Part shown: one piece after another, positions 54,079-62,267 of the stretch | Layout: every line of letters begins with the position of its first letter | Numbering within the stretch: position 1 is the first letter of the stretch | Assembly: GCF_900104245.1 (NCBI RefSeq) | Contig: NZ_FMXN01000002.1 | Span: 124,001 to 188,000, forward strand | Origin: Pseudidiomarina indica | Lineage (GTDB): Bacteria > Pseudomonadota > Gammaproteobacteria > Enterobacterales > Alteromonadaceae | Length of the DNA: 64,000 nt | Direction: 5' to 3' | The notes under the pieces: model-generated | Database searches by the model: none | Told to the model about the DNA's origin: nothing | The model's input: only the letters and a program-made list of their open reading frames with translations | Made by a program: the position numbers and the translations under genes

Positions 54079-54155
54079 TCATCTTGTTGTTAACAATTGT
54101 TGCGGTATGATACGTTCTTTGCAATCAGAATAACAAGACAACAAGGGGTTTCCTC

Positions 54156-55706
54156 ATGAGTGGTTCAGCAGAATCTACTTCATTACTACAGCGTATCCTA
54201 GATAAGGTTGAAAAAGTTGGTAACAAGTTACCTGATCCAGCTGTAATGTTCTTCGGTTTATTGATTATTGTCTGGGTGTTCAGCTGGTTACTTTCAGGCG
54301 TAAGCTTCGATGCAATACACCCACTAACCGGTGAGCAAGTGGGAGTTACTAACCTATTAGCTGGCGACCAAATGGCTGACTTTCTCGTCAAAATGGTGAG
54401 CACTTTTATGGGTTTTGCACCCTTAGGCGTCGTCTTGGTTGCCATGTTAGGTGTAGGTGTGGCAGAGCGTAGTGGGTTTTTTAACGTCGCTATTAAACTC
54501 ATGCTAAACGTCACCCCAAAAATGTTGCTCACCCCAGTATTAATTCTGGTAGCTATTATCAGTCATACTGCGGTTGATGCTGGTTATGTTCTTGTTATTC
54601 CATTAGGCGGAGTGATTTACTACGCTGCCGGACGCCACCCTTTAGCTGGGATTGCAGCAGCATTTGCTGGGGTTTCAGGTGGTTTCAGTGCCAACTTTAT
54701 TCCATCGGCGATCGATCCATTGTTACAAGAGTTCACCCAAACTGCTGCGCAAATTCTTGACCCCGCCGTTCAACTGAACACACTCAATAACTACTTCTTC
54801 ACTGCTTCGTCAGCTATTATCGTGGTGTTAGTCGGGTGGTACCTCACCGACCGAGTTATTGAGCCGCGCCTACAACGCACCGCCAAGGTGGACGGTGACC
54901 AAAAAGAAATGCCAACCTTGGATGACGTCACCCCGCGCGATCGCAAGGCGTTCTATGCCGCGGTACTGACCATGGTGGCAGGTTTGGTATTACTGTATTT
55001 TTCTGCCACGGCCGACAACACGCCATTAGCAGATAGCACGGGTTCTATTGCATCTTTCCAAGCACCTTTGATGCAAATGATTGTGCCGCTCATTTTCTTA
55101 CTATTCATTATTCCTGGTATCGTGCATGGCTATATTGCCGGCACCTTTAAATCTTCGCAGGACGTGATTGGCGCCATGAGCAAATCCATGGAAGGCATGG
55201 CCTATTATTTAGTCATGGCCTTCTTCTGTGCGCTGTTCATCAAAGCCTTCACCGACTCCAACCTGGGAACCTTAATTTCCATTAAGGGTGCGCAAGCATT
55301 AAGTTCCTTAGAACTCAGTGGTGGCGTGACCATGGTGTTGTTGATTGTGCTAGTGGCAATCATCAACTTATTTATTGGTTCTGCGTCGGCCAAATGGGCG
55401 CTGATTTCACCCATTTTTGTTCCCATGCTCATGCAATTAGGCTATTCACCGGATTTAACCCAAGCCGCCTACCGTGTGGGGGATTCCACCAGTAACATCA
55501 TTACCCCGTTACTGCCGTACTTCCCGTTAGTGGTGGTATATTGCCAACGCTACGTGAAAAATACGGGTATTGGGTCCTTGGTTGCCATGATGCTGCCGTA
55601 TACCATTAGTTTGTTGGTGATCTGGAGCGCCTACTTAGTGCTGTACTGGTTGCTCGGTATTCCGCTGGGTATCCAATCCAGTTACACCTACCCTGTAGCC
55701 GGCTAA
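54156..55706 (+). CDS. AbgT-family transporter, paralogue 2
   Basis: The 516-residue inner-membrane carrier matches paralogue 1 in layout: 'ILDKVEKVGNKLPDPAVMFFGLLIIVWVFSWL', 'MGFAPLGVVLVAMLGVGVAERSGFFNVAIKLMLNVTPKML', 'FAGVSGGFSANFIPSAIDPLLQEFT' and 'YRVGDSTSNIITPLLPYFPLVV'. The AbgT family transports p-aminobenzoyl-glutamate or exports PABA and sulfonamides. AAGGGG precedes the start. An SDR gene follows by ten bases, so the pair forms an operon. The two copies diverge too much to be a recent duplication. Confidence 0.93.
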   Translation: MSGSAESTSLLQRILDKVEKVGNKLPDPAVMFFGLLIIVWVFSWLLSGVSFDAIHPLTGEQVGVTNLLAGDQMADFLVKMVSTFMGFAPLGVVLVAMLGVGVAERSGFFNVAIKLMLNVTPKMLLTPVLILVAIISHTAVDAGYVLVIPLGGVIYYAAGRHPLAGIAAAFAGVSGGFSANFIPSAIDPLLQEFTQTAAQILDPAVQLNTLNNYFFTASSAIIVVLVGWYLTDRVIEPRLQRTAKVDGDQKEMPTLDDVTPRDRKAFYAAVLTMVAGLVLLYFSATADNTPLADSTGSIASFQAPLMQMIVPLIFLLFIIPGIVHGYIAGTFKSSQDVIGAMSKSMEGMAYYLVMAFFCALFIKAFTDSNLGTLISIKGAQALSSLELSGGVTMVLLIVLVAIINLFIGSASAKWALISPIFVPMLMQLGYSPDLTQAAYRVGDSTSNIITPLLPYFPLVVVYCQRYVKNTGIGSLVAMMLPYTISLLVIWSAYLVLYWLLGIPLGIQSSYTYPVAG

Positions 55707-55716
55707 GGATACGCCA

Positions 55717-56502
55717 ATGGATTACTTCCAGGGGAAAACAGTCTGGTTAACCGGTGCCTCGTCTGGCATCGGTTTAGCCATGGCGCAACAACTGGCCGCT
55801 GCCGGGGCTCAGTTAATCTTAACGGCCCGGCGGGCAGAGGTCCTTGAACAGGTCCGCCAGCAGCTCGCCCAGCCTCAGCACCATCGGGTGTTAGCGCTGG
55901 ATTTAAGCCAGCCCGAACAAGCGGCCGCGCAAGCACAAGAAGCCCTCGGCGATACGCAGATTGATATTCTCATCAACAATGCCGGTGTGTCGCAACGTTC
56001 ACTGATTTTAGACACCGATTTGGCGGTATATCGCCAACTCATGGAAATTGACTACTTTGCCGTGGTTGCCCTCACCAAGTTGGTATTGCCTGGCATGGTG
56101 CAACGTGGGTCGGGGCATATTGTAACGGTCTCCAGCGTGGCAGGAAAAGTCGGGACCAAGCTCCGCAGCGGATACAATGGCGCGAAGTTTGGCGTGCTTG
56201 GGTTCATGGACTCCTTACGTGCTGAAACAGCGCATGCTGGGCTCACGGTCACCTCTATTTTGCCGGGCTTCATTAACACTCAAGTGGCGCATAACTCGCT
56301 CACTGGGGATGGCTCGCCCTTAGGCCAAGCAGACCCAGACAACGCTGGCGGTATTTCGGCAGAAGAATGTGCTCGCCGTTCCCTGCAAGCCATCGCAAAA
56401 AGAAAAGATGAAGTGGTGGTGGGTTCCGGCTTGTCGAAGCTAGCGCCCTTTTTGCAGCGTTTTCTACCCGGGTTGGTGCGCCGGATGGTCGCCAACCGCT
56501 AA
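55717..56502 (+). CDS. Short-chain dehydrogenase/reductase
   Basis: The 261-residue classical SDR has the cofactor motif TGASSGIG (residues ~11-18), 'NNAGVSQRS' (NNAG), the catalytic serine in 'VTVSSVAGKVG', and YNGAKFG (YxxxK). The 'TGASSGIGLAMAQQLAAAGAQLILTARR' start suggests NADP(H) use with the arginine pair. The 'GFINTQVAHNSL' after the active site resembles DHRS7-like enzymes. The substrate is unknown. It is probably co-transcribed with AbgT paralogue 2, ten bases upstream, and closed by the terminator at 56526. Confidence 0.9.
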   Translation: MDYFQGKTVWLTGASSGIGLAMAQQLAAAGAQLILTARRAEVLEQVRQQLAQPQHHRVLALDLSQPEQAAAQAQEALGDTQIDILINNAGVSQRSLILDTDLAVYRQLMEIDYFAVVALTKLVLPGMVQRGSGHIVTVSSVAGKVGTKLRSGYNGAKFGVLGFMDSLRAETAHAGLTVTSILPGFINTQVAHNSLTGDGSPLGQADPDNAGGISAEECARRSLQAIAKRKDEVVVGSGLSKLAPFLQRFLPGLVRRMVANR

Positions 56503-56525
56503 CTTTCTTTTCACTGCTCTTGATC

Positions 56526-56563
56526 AAAAAACGTCACCCTGTTGCCAGAGTGACGTTTTTTTT
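56526..56563. terminator. Bidirectional intrinsic terminator
   Basis: The 12-bp stem AAAAAACGTCAC / GTGACGTTTTTT with a 12-base loop lies between the SDR gene and the convergent E2 gene and can stop both transcripts. Confidence 0.88.
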
Positions 56564-56580
56564 AGCTTCAGACGATCAAC

Positions 56581-58125
56581 TTATCTCATATGCACTAACA
56601 TGCTGGTTGGGTCTTCCAAGAACTCTTGCCAACGCTTATTGAAGCGAGCAATGGTTCCACCGTCAATAATACGATGGTCACCCGACCAACTGGCCGTCAT
56701 CAACTTGCGTGCCACTACTTGGCCGTTCGCATCAAAGCGTGGCAGTTCTTGCACTTTACCAAGCGCCACAATCGCCGCCTCAGGCTTATTGATAATTGGG
56801 GTTGCTACCGTGCCACCAATCACGCCGATATTCGAAATGGAAATGGTGCCTCCTTTCATATCTTCTTGGGCAACACGTCCATCTCGAGCCGCTTGGGTCA
56901 AGCGTGAGACTTCTTGGGCAACTTCAATAATCGACTTGTTTTGTACCTGCTTAATATTCGGGACTAACAAGCCAATTTTGGTATCCACCGCCATGCCGAT
57001 GTTGTGATCATCAAAGTAAGTAATTTCAGTACACTCGTCATTCACTTGCGCGTTCATGACCGGGAATTCACTCAATGCCAAGGATAACGCCTTGATGAAA
57101 AACGGCATCATGGTGATCCGAATGCCTTGCTCGGCATACTTTTCTTTCAGCTTCTGCTGTAAGGCAATCAGTTCGGTTAAGTCGAATTCATCCGCATAGG
57201 TGAAGTGTGGAATAGTGCTCACCGACCTCATCATTTGCTTCGCCATGGCCGCTTTCACGCCACGGATTGGTTCCACTCGAGTCCCGCCGGTGCTGGTGAC
57301 CGCAACCGCTGCTGGTGCTGCGATCGCCGCTTCGGCCACTGCGCCACCTTGACGCGCAAAGGCTTCCACGTCTTCTTTCAACACACGGCCTTTTGCCCCT
57401 GAGCCTGGCACCAAACTAATATCGATATCCAGTTCGCGCGCCCGACGACGCACTGCTGGGCTGGCAATGGCTTTGCCTGGCCGCGCTGCAGCGGCTGGCA
57501 CTGTGGCTGCTGGTGTCGTGGTTGCAGTCGTCGAACTTGCCGGCGTTGCCGCTGTTGGCTGTGCGCTTGTAGCAGCTGCTGCCGTGCGAATCGCGTACAG
57601 TGGCGCGTGCACCTTGGCAATTTCCCCTTGCGCATAGTACAGCTTGGCAATCACGCCATTTTCTTTCGCTGGGATCTGCACCAAGGCTTTATCCGTCATC
57701 ACGTCAACAATCGGCTGGTCTTCCACCACCGTATCGCCTTCTTTGACCTGCCATTCAACCACTTCACACTCGACAATGCCTTCGCCAATATCAGGCAAAA
57801 TAAAGTCGGTCACCGCTTCCGCCGCCGTTTGAACAGGTGCTGGAGTTGCTTCAACCGCCGCTGGTGCCGCAGTTGCTGCCGCGGAATCCGCAGTTTCAAT
57901 GGCATACAACGGGGCATGCACCTTGGCAATTTCCCCTTGCGCATAGTACAACTTGCTAATCACGCCATCTTCTTTGGCTGGAATTTGTACCAAGGCTTTA
58001 TCAGTCATCACATCCACAATGGGCTGATCTTCTTTGACTTGATCGCCTTCTTTCACCAACCACTCAACCACCTCACACTCGACTATCCCTTCGCCAATAT
58101 CGGGTAAGATAAAATCTTTACTCAT
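56581..58125 (-). CDS. Branched-chain 2-oxoacid dehydrogenase E2, dihydrolipoyl acyltransferase
   Basis: The 514-residue core subunit has two tandem, nearly identical lipoyl domains (residues about 1-76 and 106-182; lipoyl lysines in 'DVMTDKALVQIPAKE' of each). A proline/alanine-rich linker follows, then a peripheral-subunit-binding domain ('ASPAVRRRARELDIDISLVPGSGAKGRVLKEDVE'), another linker and the catalytic domain ending 'SWSGDHRIIDGGTIARFNKRWQ' with H and D. Branched-chain rather than pyruvate specificity is inferred from the 'ILPDIGEGIVECEVVEW' start, typical of BkdB/Bfmb E2, and from the separate E1 alpha and beta genes upstream. It turns branched-chain 2-oxoacids into acyl-CoAs with E1 and E3. 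Confidence 0.93.
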   Translation of the reverse strand: MSKDFILPDIGEGIVECEVVEWLVKEGDQVKEDQPIVDVMTDKALVQIPAKEDGVISKLYYAQGEIAKVHAPLYAIETADSAAATAAPAAVEATPAPVQTAAEAVTDFILPDIGEGIVECEVVEWQVKEGDTVVEDQPIVDVMTDKALVQIPAKENGVIAKLYYAQGEIAKVHAPLYAIRTAAAATSAQPTAATPASSTTATTTPAATVPAAAARPGKAIASPAVRRRARELDIDISLVPGSGAKGRVLKEDVEAFARQGGAVAEAAIAAPAAVAVTSTGGTRVEPIRGVKAAMAKQMMRSVSTIPHFTYADEFDLTELIALQQKLKEKYAEQGIRITMMPFFIKALSLALSEFPVMNAQVNDECTEITYFDDHNIGMAVDTKIGLLVPNIKQVQNKSIIEVAQEVSRLTQAARDGRVAQEDMKGGTISISNIGVIGGTVATPIINKPEAAIVALGKVQELPRFDANGQVVARKLMTASWSGDHRIIDGGTIARFNKRWQEFLEDPTSMLVHMR

Positions 58126-58139
58126 CGTCTGCGGGCCTC

Positions 58140-59117
58140 TTAGTAGGTCATCGAAGCTTTAATGGCTTCATAGACTTTCAGGTGATCGACAAAATATTCT
58201 TTTTCGTGGCTAAGTGGATACGGGGTATCCAAGCCACATACGCGAGCAATGGGTGACTCTAGGTACAAGAAGCACTCTTCTTGAATGGTCGCCGCCACTT
58301 CGCTAGCAAAGCCGTTGGTTAATGGCGCTTCTTGCGTCACCACCAAGCGTCCGGTTTTTCTAACCGACTCAGCTACGGTATCGACATCCCAAGGTAAAAT
58401 GGTGACCAGGTCAATCACTTCGCACGAGATGCCATCTTGGGCAGCCATTTCAGCCGCTTTTTCAGCAATTTCAACTTGCGCACCCCAAGCAAGAACGGTC
58501 ACGTCCGTTCCTTCTTGCACAATATCCGCTTTGCCGAGTTCGAGCATGTACTCGCCTTCTGGCACCTCACCCACTGCGGCACGATACAAGCGCTTTGGCT
58601 CCATAAACAGCACTGGGTTCGGGTCGAAAATTGCGCTCAACAACAACCCTTTCGCCATGTAAGGGTTGCGTGGCATCACAATTTTCATGCCTGGCGTATG
58701 AGCGAAATAGGCTTCTGGTGATTGCGAGTGATAGTGGCCGCCTGAAATACCGCCGCCGTATGGCGTACGAATGGTCAAGCCACCCACGTTAAACTCATTG
58801 CCTGAGCGATAACGGAACTTGGCCGCTTCGTTCACAATTTGGTCAAACGCTGGGAAGATGTAATCGCCAAATTGAATTTCAGCAACCGCGTAGCTGCCTT
58901 GTGAGGCTAAGCCGTTCGCAAAACCAATAATGCCTTGCTCCACCAGCGGCGTGTTAAAGTTGCGATGGCGGCCGTACTTTTCCGTTAACCCAGAGGTCGC
59001 ACGGAATACGCCACCAAACGAACCAGTATCTTCACCAAAGCTATACACTTTGTCGCTTTTGGCCATTGCGATATCAAGCGCGCTATTGACAGCTTGTAAT
59101 AAATTCATCTTAGCCAT
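58140..59117 (-). CDS. Branched-chain 2-oxoacid dehydrogenase E1 beta subunit
   Basis: The 325-residue transketolase-like subunit reads '[46 protein letters not shown]', '[17 protein letters not shown]', '[27 protein letters not shown]', '[29 protein letters not shown]', and '[19 protein letters not shown]', the typical BCKDH E1 beta pattern including the histidine loop. It starts two bases after the E1 alpha stop, with the GGAGG ribosome-binding site inside the last E1 alpha codons. E2 follows 14 bases downstream. It forms an alpha2-beta2 E1 that decarboxylates branched-chain oxoacids with thiamine diphosphate. Confidence 0.95.
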   Translation of the reverse strand: MAKMNLLQAVNSALDIAMAKSDKVYSFGEDTGSFGGVFRATSGLTEKYGRHRNFNTPLVEQGIIGFANGLASQGSYAVAEIQFGDYIFPAFDQIVNEAAKFRYRSGNEFNVGGLTIRTPYGGGISGGHYHSQSPEAYFAHTPGMKIVMPRNPYMAKGLLLSAIFDPNPVLFMEPKRLYRAAVGEVPEGEYMLELGKADIVQEGTDVTVLAWGAQVEIAEKAAEMAAQDGISCEVIDLVTILPWDVDTVAESVRKTGRLVVTQEAPLTNGFASEVAATIQEECFLYLESPIARVCGLDTPYPLSHEKEYFVDHLKVYEAIKASMTY

Positions 59118-59119
59118 GC

Positions 59120-60316
59120 TTATTTACCTCCATCAATACGCGGCGCGGTTTTCGGATAAGCTTCAGGGTACTTACGGATGTGTGCCTTCAACTCAGCCAA
59201 TTGCTTCTGCAAATGCTTCGGTGGAGTGTCATAAACGTCTTCGATGATCTCATCAATATGCGGAACAGGAATGGTTTCAGCTTCTTTCAATGCCGCCAAG
59301 ACCATGGCCTTTTTCTCTTCATAATTTTGTTCGGCTTGTTCTTCGGTAATCCAACCTTGGTTTTGCAACCATTTTTGGAAACGAACCACAGGATCTTTGC
59401 CTTTCCACGCATTTTCTTCTTCACGGGTGCGGTAGCCAGTTGGGTCATCCGAGGTGGAGTGCCCGGCCATCCGGTAGCTCATGCCTTCAATTAACACGGG
59501 CTCATTGTGCTCAACCGCAAGTTCACGTGCCAGACGGGTTGCTTCGTACACGGCAAACACGTCGTTACCATCCACGCGAATGGTTTTCATGCCATAGGCT
59601 ACACCACGCGGCGCAATCCCGTCACCGCCGTATTGTTCGCCCTGAGATGGAGTTGAAATTGCATAACCGTTGTTACGACAGAAGAAAATCACCGGTACTT
59701 TGTACACCGATGCCATGTTTAAACCCGCGTGGAAGTCACCTTCGGACGCCGCGCCTTCACCAAAGTAACAGATGGTGCAGGTGCCGCTTTTATCCATTTT
59801 TTGGCCGTACGCGTAGCCCGTTGCTTGTGGGATTTGCGTTGCCAGTGGCGAGGCGATGGTCATAAAGTTCAAGTCTGCACAGCCATAGTGCACTGGCATT
59901 TGACGCCCTTTCCCGAAGTCACGCTCGTTGGAGAACAGCTGGTTCATGAACTGTTCAACCGTAAAGCCACGGAACGCCAACGCGCCCTGCTCACGGTATT
60001 GGCCCATGATCATATCTTCTGGAATCAAGGCCGCAGCAGAACCGATACTGGCCGCCTCTTCGCCTAATGACGATAAATAGAAGCTGATGCGACCTTGGCG
60101 CTGTGCCGCGATCATGCGCTCATCAAGAATACGGATAAACTGCATGGTTGAAAAAATCTTCAACGCCAGTTCTTTATCCATCTCGGGGGCTTTCGCACCT
60201 TTACGAATGGTTCCATCTTCAGACAAGATCTGAAACATTGGAATGGTTAACGCCGAGCCATCAATAAATTGTGGCTGGGTGACAATGTCCAATTGATGTT
60301 GTGTATCTTTAGCCAT
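59120..60316 (-). CDS. Branched-chain 2-oxoacid dehydrogenase E1 alpha subunit
   Basis: The 398-residue subunit carries the thiamine diphosphate motif '[38 protein letters not shown]' (GDG-like GEG to NN spacing), '[23 protein letters not shown]', '[12 protein letters not shown]', and '[16 protein letters not shown]' with the phosphorylation-loop serine region of E1 alpha. The start is ATG 60316, with GAGAAAG upstream; a GTG at 60346 is a longer alternative. It is the first gene of the E1a-E1b-E2 operon. E3 (lipoamide dehydrogenase) is not in the window. The 'LSSLGEE' and 'YREQG' wording favours branched-chain over pyruvate specificity. Confidence 0.94.
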   Translation of the reverse strand: MAKDTQHQLDIVTQPQFIDGSALTIPMFQILSEDGTIRKGAKAPEMDKELALKIFSTMQFIRILDERMIAAQRQGRISFYLSSLGEEAASIGSAAALIPEDMIMGQYREQGALAFRGFTVEQFMNQLFSNERDFGKGRQMPVHYGCADLNFMTIASPLATQIPQATGYAYGQKMDKSGTCTICYFGEGAASEGDFHAGLNMASVYKVPVIFFCRNNGYAISTPSQGEQYGGDGIAPRGVAYGMKTIRVDGNDVFAVYEATRLARELAVEHNEPVLIEGMSYRMAGHSTSDDPTGYRTREEENAWKGKDPVVRFQKWLQNQGWITEEQAEQNYEEKKAMVLAALKEAETIPVPHIDEIIEDVYDTPPKHLQKQLAELKAHIRKYPEAYPKTAPRIDGGK

Positions 60317-60402
60317 AACTTTCTCGTTGTAAGAAAAATTGCGCACACTTTACCTTTACGTTAACTGACATGCAAATAAGGTGTACGGTAAAACACCAAA
60401 AA

Positions 60403-61461
60403 TCAGACCAGTTTCAACTGTTCTAAAGCAATGGGTTTGACTAACAATAAAGCCCGCTGCCCTTTCTCTACTTGGGCATTGGGGAAGATAATTCGTTCAC
60501 CGGCTTGCTCCACACGATATTCTTTACTGCCATCGGTGGCCAATAAATAACCCACCTCAAATTCAGTGAAGTTGGCGACATTTTCAGCAAAGTGCAGTTT
60601 GAAATCATCGGTTTCGCGGTTAATGGTACGCTGAACATCAAAAATTTGATGCCGGTTTGGATCAAATTCTGGTAATTGCAGACTGGGTTGGCTGATTAAT
60701 TGGCGCAACATGCGGTCCACGTCGGTAAACCGTGACATGTCATTTTCACCAAACGGCTGCACCTTGCCTAATTCCACCGTAAATCCGTTCGCCTGATGCG
60801 TACGAACGCTGTAATAACTGAACGTGGTGGTAGGCGCTTGATTTAATAGCACCGTGTGAATGCCGCATTCAGCCAAGAAAGTGAGCTGATCTTTACGGTA
60901 CGGGTTATCATGCGGAAACGGGTAAATCACAAACTTTTCAAAGGCCGAGTCGCGAATGGCCGTATGCAAGTCGTAATGGAACCGCTGTGATTGACGATAA
61001 AACCGGGTGACATAGTGTTCCAGCTGTGCTGCACGCTGATGCTCCAGCGATGTTCCCTGTTGGTGCGCGCCACTAAACAGACGGTTCATATTGGTGTCGA
61101 CAAACCGTGTGCCGTTCACCATGGCCAACGGGTTGCCAAACAGAAACAGTACCCGCTGACACACCCGCAACTGACCACTCAGAATGTCTTGTAAGATATC
61201 GCGTACAAGTTCAATCGGGGCCGTTTCGTTGCCGTGAACGCCGCAAGAAATCACCACGTCCTTCCCTGCTGGCTGTTTGGGCTCCACCACAATCACCCCG
61301 GCGTCCCAAAACTCAATGGTGGTGTCATGCACCACCTGCTCAGTGCCCCAATCCTCGGCTTTCGGATCAGGCGTTATGGCAGCGGGCAATGACGCCGGCA
61401 ACGGCTGTTGAATGGCTTCAAAATAACGAGCAATGGTCCACTTCAATACATCTTGACGCAT
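60403..61461 (-). CDS. astE: Succinylglutamate desuccinylase
   Basis: The 352-residue zinc carboxypeptidase-like hydrolase splits N-succinylglutamate to glutamate and succinate, the last step of the arginine succinyltransferase pathway. Zinc ligands are visible in 'ISCGVHGNETAPIELV' (H and E) and 'RFHYDLHTAIRDS' (H), with 'DTNMNRLFSG' and 'GFTVELGKVQPFGEN' (catalytic glutamate). The start is ATG 61461, two bases after the stop of the DUF599 gene; a longer reading upstream encodes implausible sequence. No astCADB genes are adjacent. Confidence 0.93.
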   Translation of the reverse strand: MRQDVLKWTIARYFEAIQQPLPASLPAAITPDPKAEDWGTEQVVHDTTIEFWDAGVIVVEPKQPAGKDVVISCGVHGNETAPIELVRDILQDILSGQLRVCQRVLFLFGNPLAMVNGTRFVDTNMNRLFSGAHQQGTSLEHQRAAQLEHYVTRFYRQSQRFHYDLHTAIRDSAFEKFVIYPFPHDNPYRKDQLTFLAECGIHTVLLNQAPTTTFSYYSVRTHQANGFTVELGKVQPFGENDMSRFTDVDRMLRQLISQPSLQLPEFDPNRHQIFDVQRTINRETDDFKLHFAENVANFTEFEVGYLLATDGSKEYRVEQAGERIIFPNAQVEKGQRALLLVKPIALEQLKLV

Positions 61462-61463
61462 TA

Positions 61464-62189
61464 TTATTCTTCCAGTTCTTGAATCTTTCCGGGCGCTAAC
61501 CCTTTGGTTGCCAACAAGGCACGCAGTACTTTGGAGCGGTATTCGCGACGATAAAGAACCACGACCACCACGGCGGTCGAGGCCATGAATACGTAGGGGT
61601 GCACAAACCAGCATAAATAGGCTAACGCGAAATAATAGGCCCGCAAGCCGTTATTGTATTCATGGCCGGCTTGGTCAATCACTTTTGCGGTTTGCCGCGC
61701 GAACAACTCGCGCTCTTCGTCCGAATAGTCGGTGGAGCGATACTGGGGCGCGCCCCCCATCAGCACTGAGACGAAACCAAATTGTCGAATCGCCCAAGTG
61801 AATTTAAAGAAAGCAAACACGAACACTAAGCTTAACACCGCCAATTTAAATTGGACTTTATCGGCCGAGGTGGGTGCGGTTACCGGGATGTTTTCGAGCA
61901 CTTGCACCACGTTATCGGCCGACGCTAGCAAGGTGAGCACCCCCGCTAACACCAGAATGGTGGACGACGCAAAAAAGGTCACCGTGCGCTCCACGTTGCC
62001 AAGCAAAGCAGCATCAGCAATTTGGTGTTCTTTTCGAGTGAGGGTCCGCATCCAGTCAATTCGGAGTTGACGTAGAATATGCGACAAACTGTAGGTGGTA
62101 CGAGCCCGTAACCGTGCGAATTGAGAGTAACTCACCCACACTGTCACGAAGAAAACGAGTGCGAAAATGTCGATAAACGCCAAATTCAT
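61464..62189 (-). CDS. DUF599-family membrane protein
   Basis: The product of about 241 residues has four or five hydrophobic segments: 'LAFIDIFALVFFVTVWVSYSQF' at the N-terminus, 'TVTFFASSTILVLAGVLTLLASAD', 'FKLAVLSLVFVFAFFKFTWAIRQFGFVSVLMGGAP' and 'GLRAYYFALAYLCWFVHPYVFMASTAVVVVVLYRREYRSK'. 'QAGHEYNNGLRAYYFALA' is a conserved stretch of DUF599. The function is unknown. The start is ATG 62189 with AGGAAGG upstream. It is tightly linked to astE (two-base gap), so they are probably co-transcribed. Confidence 0.85.
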   Translation of the reverse strand: MNLAFIDIFALVFFVTVWVSYSQFARLRARTTYSLSHILRQLRIDWMRTLTRKEHQIADAALLGNVERTVTFFASSTILVLAGVLTLLASADNVVQVLENIPVTAPTSADKVQFKLAVLSLVFVFAFFKFTWAIRQFGFVSVLMGGAPQYRSTDYSDEERELFARQTAKVIDQAGHEYNNGLRAYYFALAYLCWFVHPYVFMASTAVVVVVLYRREYRSKVLRALLATKGLAPGKIQELEE

Positions 62190-62267
62190 GCGGACCTTCC
62201 TGTGGCTAGTCAACCAGCGGCAGTACGTGCCGCTGGTGATTCATAGTTTAAGGTCATTAGTTTAACA

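Noticed and set aside
57607-58107. 166-codon plus-strand ORF opposite the E2 gene
   Set aside because: It is an antisense shadow caused by the repeated lipoyl-domain sequence and codon bias; no ribosome-binding site or protein motif.
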